A stretch of DNA of 64,000 bases from Entrophospora sp. SA101 (lineage: Eukaryota; Glomeromycota; Glomeromycetes; Entrophosporales; Entrophosporaceae): the NCBI GenBank assembly GCA_958430865.1, contig CAUDNR010001413.1:1779-65778 (forward strand), in the 5' to 3' direction. Position numbers and translations under genes: made by a program. Numbering within the stretch: position 1 is the first letter of the stretch; every line of letters begins with the position of its first letter. Shown in pieces: positions 58,739 to 64,000 of this stretch. The notes beneath the pieces are model-generated. The model was not told where the DNA came from. It saw nothing but the letters and a program-made list of their open reading frames with translations, and searched no databases.

Positions 58739-59376
58739 ACATCAGCTTATAGAAAGCAAAACTAGGTGAGATAGTTCCTTGAAACTCTGTGTAAAAAAGG
58801 CATTAATTGAAACCATTAAAAATTTTTGATTCAATTTCGTTAATAAATAACAGTCTTGCTCATTTAAATATAATTTACTTACTTGTGATGGTGGTGGTAA
58901 TTGTGAATGACTAAAGAATTAGAATGATGAGTTGTAATGCATCACAACCACCACTACCATTCTTTTAAAAATAACTAGAATGATGGCGAGTAGCAATAAC
59001 CACCATTCTTATGATAAACACTTACTCAGGTCTTGTTGCTTCTGCAACATTGTTTATTTTTCTTTTTTTATAAAAAAAAATTTTTTTTGATTGAAAAATC
59101 TTATGATACACAAACACATGTATGGTTGGATGATTGTTTTTTTTTCTTGGAAAAATGATTTATAATAATAATGACAAAACACGAGTGATGTTGTTTGGTT
59201 CTAAAAAAAGGGGTGACTATAAACATCAGGAAATTAATTTAGCGTAAACTTGCATAAATCTTACGATGCCGACGTAATATTGTGTAAATCTTACAGTGCC
59301 GACGTAAGTTTTACACTTTTTTATTATTAAACTTACAATTGACATGTGTAAAATTTTTTTATATTTTCCGGATGAA

Positions 59377-60276
59377 GGTTTTCGTCTAACCTTGAAATAG
59401 TTTTTTCTCCCATCCTCAGCGTGTGACGTAGCTGAACAAAAGGGGGCCGTAATACTCTAGATCTTCTGGTTTGCTATCATAATTATCAAAGATAATTGTT
59501 TGAATGAGGGAAATCCCCCACCTGGAGGGTTTTCCACCTTGAGCTTTTTTTAAATAAGATCATCAATTATTATTACATACGTATTCTATATTGTTCTCTA
59601 CACATATCGACCTACAAAAATAAGCCAATGTGCTTTTCCCAAAAGTCGATCACGTTATAAAAACATTAAAAAACCCTTTGCCGAACTGGTTGGCCTTGAT
59701 TTATATAGAGCGCATCCGATTATCACATTTTCGGTGGAAGAGACAGTTTTAATAAAGCATATGGATAAAAATCGAAAACGTGATGATTTGGCTGATTTTT
59801 TTTTTTTTTTTTTATACTCTACAGCCTTTATTTTATATTTATATTTATTTAAAATGTCAAGAAATCTATTATTTTATTAAACTGTTAAATAATAAATAGT
59901 TGATATTAATTCAATTAGCTAGCCAGTATGAACAATCAAATTAAACAAAATTATCATTATCATAATAATAAAAATAATAGGTCAATAATTAGGATAAACC
60001 AACTGAATCAGGTTTCCTTTTTGGTTCGCATCTTTCTTTATAAATAAAACTTCTATTCATTTAAAAAATTTTTTGGCGGCGCTTAACGATTGTTTAATAC
60101 ATTTTTGTAATACCTAAAATTTCCTTTTTTTCGAAAAACCCCAAAAAAATTTTCCTTTTTTAAATGAAAAAACGTCGCACGAAATTATATTTTGTTTTAC
60201 TCTTACCGTTAAATTAAATTATATTCATCTCATTGATTATCTACATTATCCTTACCATCATTAGTTATTAGTAGTT
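59377..60276. other. Intergenic segment
   Basis: No supportable gene. This is the flank next to the outer end of A'. A T20 run is at about 59793-59813. The last ~150 bases, T/A-rich with GAAAAAACGTCGCAC, form the presumed promoter of the SWIB gene. Confidence 0.5.
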
Positions 60277-61911
60277 ATGGCAGACATGGAGATTACAACT
60301 TTTATTCCAAATATTAAGAGTATATTCAAAGATGCTAACCTTCGCGAACTAACTGCAAAAGATGTAAGGTTGAAATTACAAGAAATTCATAAAATAGACC
60401 TTAAACCTCGGAGAAAAGAAATACGTCAACTTGTTGAAAAATGTTTTAACGATTTAGACATTGGTGATGAAGAAACATTAAATAATGAAGATTTAACATT
60501 AGAACAGCCACAAGAAGTTGGAACACCAACCAAGAAAAATCTCACAAAAAAACAATCAAAGTCAACTACACAACCAAAACCAACCAAAAAGGGTTCAAAA
60601 CCAAAAGGCAGACCTCCAAAATCATTAAATAAAGATAGTAATAAGGACACCAAATCTTCTTCAACTACAACCAAAGCATCATCTTCATCAATTAGTACCT
60701 CGCAATTACCACAACCACCACAAACTTCACAAGTAAATGCGTCTGATTACTCGTCATTAGAAGACGAATCCGTTCCAATTAGTCCCGTAAAAAAGAAACG
60801 TGGCAGAAAGAAAAAAGTTAAAGATGAAGTTTTCTCTGATATCGAAAGAAAATTCAAAGAAGAATTTTTAATAAAAAAGCAAAAAACTAAAAATAACACA
60901 TCTTCTAAAATTACTTCCACTGCCACTGCACCACCATCATCATCTAATTCAAATCCTAATAATAATAATAATAACAATAATAACAATAATAATAATACTA
61001 CTACTACCACCACCACTACCACCACTACCGCCACCGCCACCACCACCACCGCCACCACCACTACTACTAATAAAAAGAAATCAATTAAAGGCAAAAAGAA
61101 AGATGAAGAAGAGATAGAGGAGGATGTTGAAATAAAAAAGAAGAAAAAGAAAGGTAATACTGGAATTTATAAACCGCTATTCCTGAGTCCTGTTCTAGCT
61201 AAAGTATTGCGTGCTGATGAGGTAAGCTTTAATGATTTTATATATCTTTATTTTTTCCAAAATTATTAATTAATTAAATTTGTTTTATAGATGTCAAGAC
61301 CTGATGTTGTAAGAAATTTATGGGATTATATTAAAAACAATGATCTACAAGATCCGGATGACAAAAGGTTTATAATCTGTGACGATAATTTATGGAAAAT
61401 TTTTAAAAAGGACAGAATACACAGTTTTACAATGAATCGTGATCTCAGTGAACATTTAAGGAAAAAAGATGATCCTAAAGGTGGACTATTCACATCAAAT
61501 ATTGGTAATGGTAATAGTAATCTAGCTGATGAATCAGTTACAGCTGAAGATTTGTTTGGTGATGGTGGCGGTGGTGAGAAAGAAGATGAATTTGAGGAAG
61601 AAGATGAATTTGATGATAATGGAGGTGATGGTGGTGGCGAAGAAGAACTTAAAGATGATGTATATGAAGGATTTATTGATAGTTATAGTGGAAGTAATAG
61701 TAATCATGATGATTATGTAGAAGAAGAAGAGGACGACGATGATGATGATGATGAGGTGATGGAAGATGAAAATGAGGAAACGGAAGTAGTGGTAGGAAAC
61801 AATTTACCAAAAAAATCGGTTAGTGATGATGATGAGGTGGAGGATGGTGAATATATGGATGAAGATGACGACGATGAAGATGACGAAGATGATGGTTACA
61901 TAGTATATTAG
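60277..61911 (+). CDS. DEK_C and SWIB/MDM2 domain chromatin protein (UAF30/TRI1-like)
   Basis: Exons 60277-61221 and 61291-61911 give about 521 residues. The N-terminal ~60 residues are a DEK C-terminal-type helical domain (LRELTAKDVRLKLQEIHKID...RKEIRQLVEKCFNDL). A basic, low-complexity middle has AT-hook-like PKGRPP and KKRGRKKK motifs and long Asn and Thr runs from trinucleotide repeats. The SWIB domain crosses the intron (YKPLFLSPVLAKVLRADE, then MSRPDVVRNLWDYIKNNDLQ, FIICDDNLWKIFKKD). The tail is strongly acidic (D/E/G). Yeast proteins with DEK_C plus SWIB (Tri1, Uaf30) are chromatin- or rDNA-associated; Uaf30 belongs to the RNA polymerase I upstream activating factor. The acidic tail and length differ, so I give no exact orthology. 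Protein-level support is strong. Confidence 0.88.
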
Positions 61912-62240
61912 CTTAATATTGTGCGAAAGAATTATAATTGCAAGTGGGTTTTAATTGATGAAAATATGGCCCCACATAAAGAAAGAAATGACATATATCA
62001 TTAATGAATCTGTGCTTATTATATTATAATTATTATAATTATTATTATTATTATTATTGTTATATTATTAATTAGTGTATTAGCTATGTATGAGTTTAAT
62101 TTAATAATTGATATTGCCAAGTGTACTTATGATACGTATTTTTGGTTTTTTTTTTTAATCATGTCAATTTGCTCAAATTTCATATGATCACATTTTAATC
62201 AAATAATTCTTTTATCCTCTTAATAATACTAAAACTAAAC
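61912..62240. other. Short intergenic region before INTS4
   Basis: AT-rich with an ATT repeat at about 62037-62058. No gene. It holds the SWIB gene terminator and INTS4 promoter. Confidence 0.5.
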
Positions 62241-63631
62241 ATGAGTGTATATGACGAACTTTCATTAATAAAAGTTTCTTTGAACGAAAAAGAGGTTTGA
62301 TTATGCATGCATTACTATACATTATTAGGTATTTTTTTCTTCCGGATTTATTATATTAATACTGACATTCATTACCGTTAAATAATTTTTAAAAGTTAAA
62401 TCTAGAAGAATTATATTCACCGGATTTTCAAGTCAAAATTCACGCAAGTATATTATAATGATAATAACAATGACAATACTTTCAATTTAATTTGACTCGT
62501 ACAAATCATCAATGTATATATAAAACAAATCACCTACATATTTTAGGCATTACATCGCTTTTTAAGATTACTTCCATATTTGGATAATTCAACAAGATCA
62601 AAACTTTTGGAAAAACTTAGACGATTGATTGATTCCAATAACCATGGCCAAGAAGTGAAAGATGTTAAGATTCTTGTGATAATGATTTTGGATAATTTAG
62701 CATATGACTCTTCAACATGTTTCGAAATAATTCTTACCGATTTAATGAATCAGGTATTTCTTCTCTCAAAAAAAAAAAAAAAAAAATCAATAGATAATTT
62801 TATGATTCATTAATGTAACAATTTTTTTCGTTCATTAATAATAATAATAATAATAATTAAAGGTTCAATCAGATTCTACAGAATTGAAATGTCGTGTTTA
62901 TGATTTAGTGCTTAATAACTTGAAGGTATTTATCGCTTTCTTTATCATTTTGTTTCTTTGATTGTTCTGAAAACATATTTGTAATAACACTTTGTTTATA
63001 TTTATACCCCTTTTTTTTTAGAATGAAAATTTGAATATTTCATCATCTTTATTAAGTAAACTCAAGTCTTTTGGTGTACATGCAATCAATGATTTAACCG
63101 ACTCACATTATAGTTTAAGATCTGTATGTATAAGTCTATTATCTTCATTGTTACCTTTAATAAATAGAACTGAAACGACAATGATGATGATTGATAATGA
63201 TGATAATGTTATTGTTGACGAAATCAATGCCGAAGTTTCTGGTGGTAATAATATAATGTTGCCAAATCTAAACGAATCAGAAATTCAAAAAATCATTAAA
63301 AATTTTGGTAATGATCCAGATCCTAGAGTTAGAAGTGTACGTATTATTAACAATACCAGATGTATTTATTATTAAATTATTCGATTTATAATTTGATATT
63401 TAAAAAAATTTTTGGGGGAAATAAACCAATAATAATAATAGGCTGCACTTAAAGCATTACTTCAACTTAATGAATATGGATATAAACTTGATATATCATT
63501 GTATAATTTAAGCGTTTCATGCTTAGCTGATGATTATGAAGAAGTTAGAATAGAAGCATTAAACTTAATATGGTAGGAAATTAGTTATTATCATAATATA
63601 TGTTCTTTAATAAATACTTATTTTTTAAAAA

Positions 63632-63692
<61 letters not shown>

Positions 63693-64000
63693 GGTTGTTT
63701 AGTACAATATACCCCCAAAGTTCGATGGAAGATGGACCATCTCAATCGATAAGGTTAATAGATGATGCATTTATTAAAGTATGCGATATGGTATACGACG
63801 TTTCGGTGAAAGTTCGAAGTAAGGTAAAAATATTTAATTTTGAAAATATAAGATTATTGCTATTATCATTATTATTTGTGGAAGGTGATAATGGTGATAA
63901 TATATTTACATCAATATATTCGTATTTATATTTGAAAGGCGTGTAAACTTATGGGACTTTATCTAGACGTAGATGTTAATGTTCTTTTACAAACTTTAAG
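62241..64000 (+). CDS. INTS4: Integrator complex subunit 4 (INTS4)-like, 5' part
   Basis: Partial gene, running off the window. Exons 62241-62294, 62396-62443, 62547-62753, 62863-62925, 63022-63336, 63442-63572, 63694-63823 and 63939 onward encode about 336 residues of HEAT repeats. Family-like stretches are SPDFQVKIHALHRFLRLLPY, AALKALLQLNEYGYKLDISL, SCLADDYEEVRIEALNLIW, RLIDDAFIKVCDMVYDVSVK and VRSKACKLMGLYLDV, matching the order in animal INTS4. INTS4 is the scaffold that binds the INTS9-INTS11 endonuclease in the nuclear Integrator complex, which cleaves snRNA 3' ends and promoter-proximal transcripts. The first two exons are short and less certain. The intron after exon 2 must begin with GC (CAC then GCAAGT) to keep the frame. 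A (TTA)n tract fills intron 6. Confidence 0.82.
62444..62546 (+). other. Probable GC-AG intron in INTS4
   Basis: Exon 2 (62396-62443) ends ...KIH and exon 3 starts A-L-H-R in phase 0. A GT donor one base on (GCAA then GTATAT) would shift frame. Using GCAAGT as donor and TTTTAG as acceptor gives VKIHALHRFLRLLPY, a good HEAT helix. GC-AG introns with a GCAAGT donor are a known minor class spliced by the major spliceosome. Confidence 0.6.
63632..63692 (+). repeat. (TTA)n microsatellite forming the 3' end of an INTS4 intron
   Basis: About 20 units of ATT/TTA run directly into the acceptor TTATTAG at 63691-63693. The splice acceptor is therefore embedded in a length-variable repeat. Confidence 0.95.

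Larger units (their letters stand above)
55966..59376 (+). repeat. Segment A', right copy of the 3.4-kb direct duplication
   Basis: Same orientation as 36060-39498. It differs by two extra T (8-T run near 56319-56326) and one missing 30-bp tandem unit. After GGATGAA at 59370-59376 it continues into unrelated sequence (GGTTTTCGTC), whereas the left copy continues into the palindrome. Confidence 0.95.

Noticed and set aside
60747..61094. 115-codon antisense frame rich in Val and Leu
   Set aside because: Antisense of the Thr/Asn repeats in the SWIB gene; composition is dictated by the repeat.
1..64000. tRNA, rRNA or snRNA genes
   Set aside because: No cloverleaf with the usual GGTTCGAATCC arm and no rRNA core sequence was noticed on reading; a covariance search could not be run.

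Overview
The window is eukaryotic, very AT-rich and fungal. Short GT-AG introns, BTB-BACK-TLDc proteins, F-box/LRR proteins and a decaying family of protein kinases with an 'EWIPF' lead-in and an HCDLHSGN catalytic loop point to an arbuscular mycorrhizal fungus (Glomeromycotina, Rhizophagus-like). That is an inference from gene families; no rRNA or species marker is present.

Layout. 1-10.2 kb: two paralogous BTB-BACK-TLDc genes flank a multi-exon single-pass membrane/coiled-coil gene. 11.1-13.3 kb: a divergent housekeeping pair, RNA polymerase I subunit RPA12 (minus) and the SMC5/6 subunit NSE3 (plus), starting about 130 bp apart. 14.5-16.4 kb: a membrane-anchored jacalin-like lectin whose 3' half is duplicated, with a 401-bp inverted copy of a distal sequence wedged between the copies. 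17.7-20.3 kb: kinase relic and kinase pseudogene. 22.3-23.7 kb: F-box gene between two direct copies of a dispersed repeat. 25.9-28.2 kb: stacked DNA transposons, nested three deep. 29.5-36.2 kb: SEC14, a second F-box gene, and a KHA1-type K+/H+ antiporter.

36.1-59.4 kb is the most unusual part. An 8012-bp inverted repeat (39504-47515 and 47958-55969) with no net indel, and no mismatch noticed, surrounds a 442-bp centre holding a 10-N gap. The palindrome lies between two direct copies of a 3.4-kb segment (36060-39498 and 55966-59376). The second copy carries only the promoter and first ~50 codons of the antiporter. Each arm holds one intact 8-exon multi-pass membrane protein gene and one kinase pseudogene. 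60.3-64 kb returns to housekeeping genes: a DEK_C/SWIB chromatin protein and the 5' part of an INTS4 (Integrator) gene with a likely GC-AG intron.

No operon-like functional system is visible. The housekeeping genes act in rRNA synthesis, genome maintenance, lipid transfer, ion homeostasis and snRNA processing. Lineage-expanded families and mobile elements fill the spaces. Exon-intron structures were derived by hand from splice sites, reading-frame continuity and family resemblance, not from transcripts.
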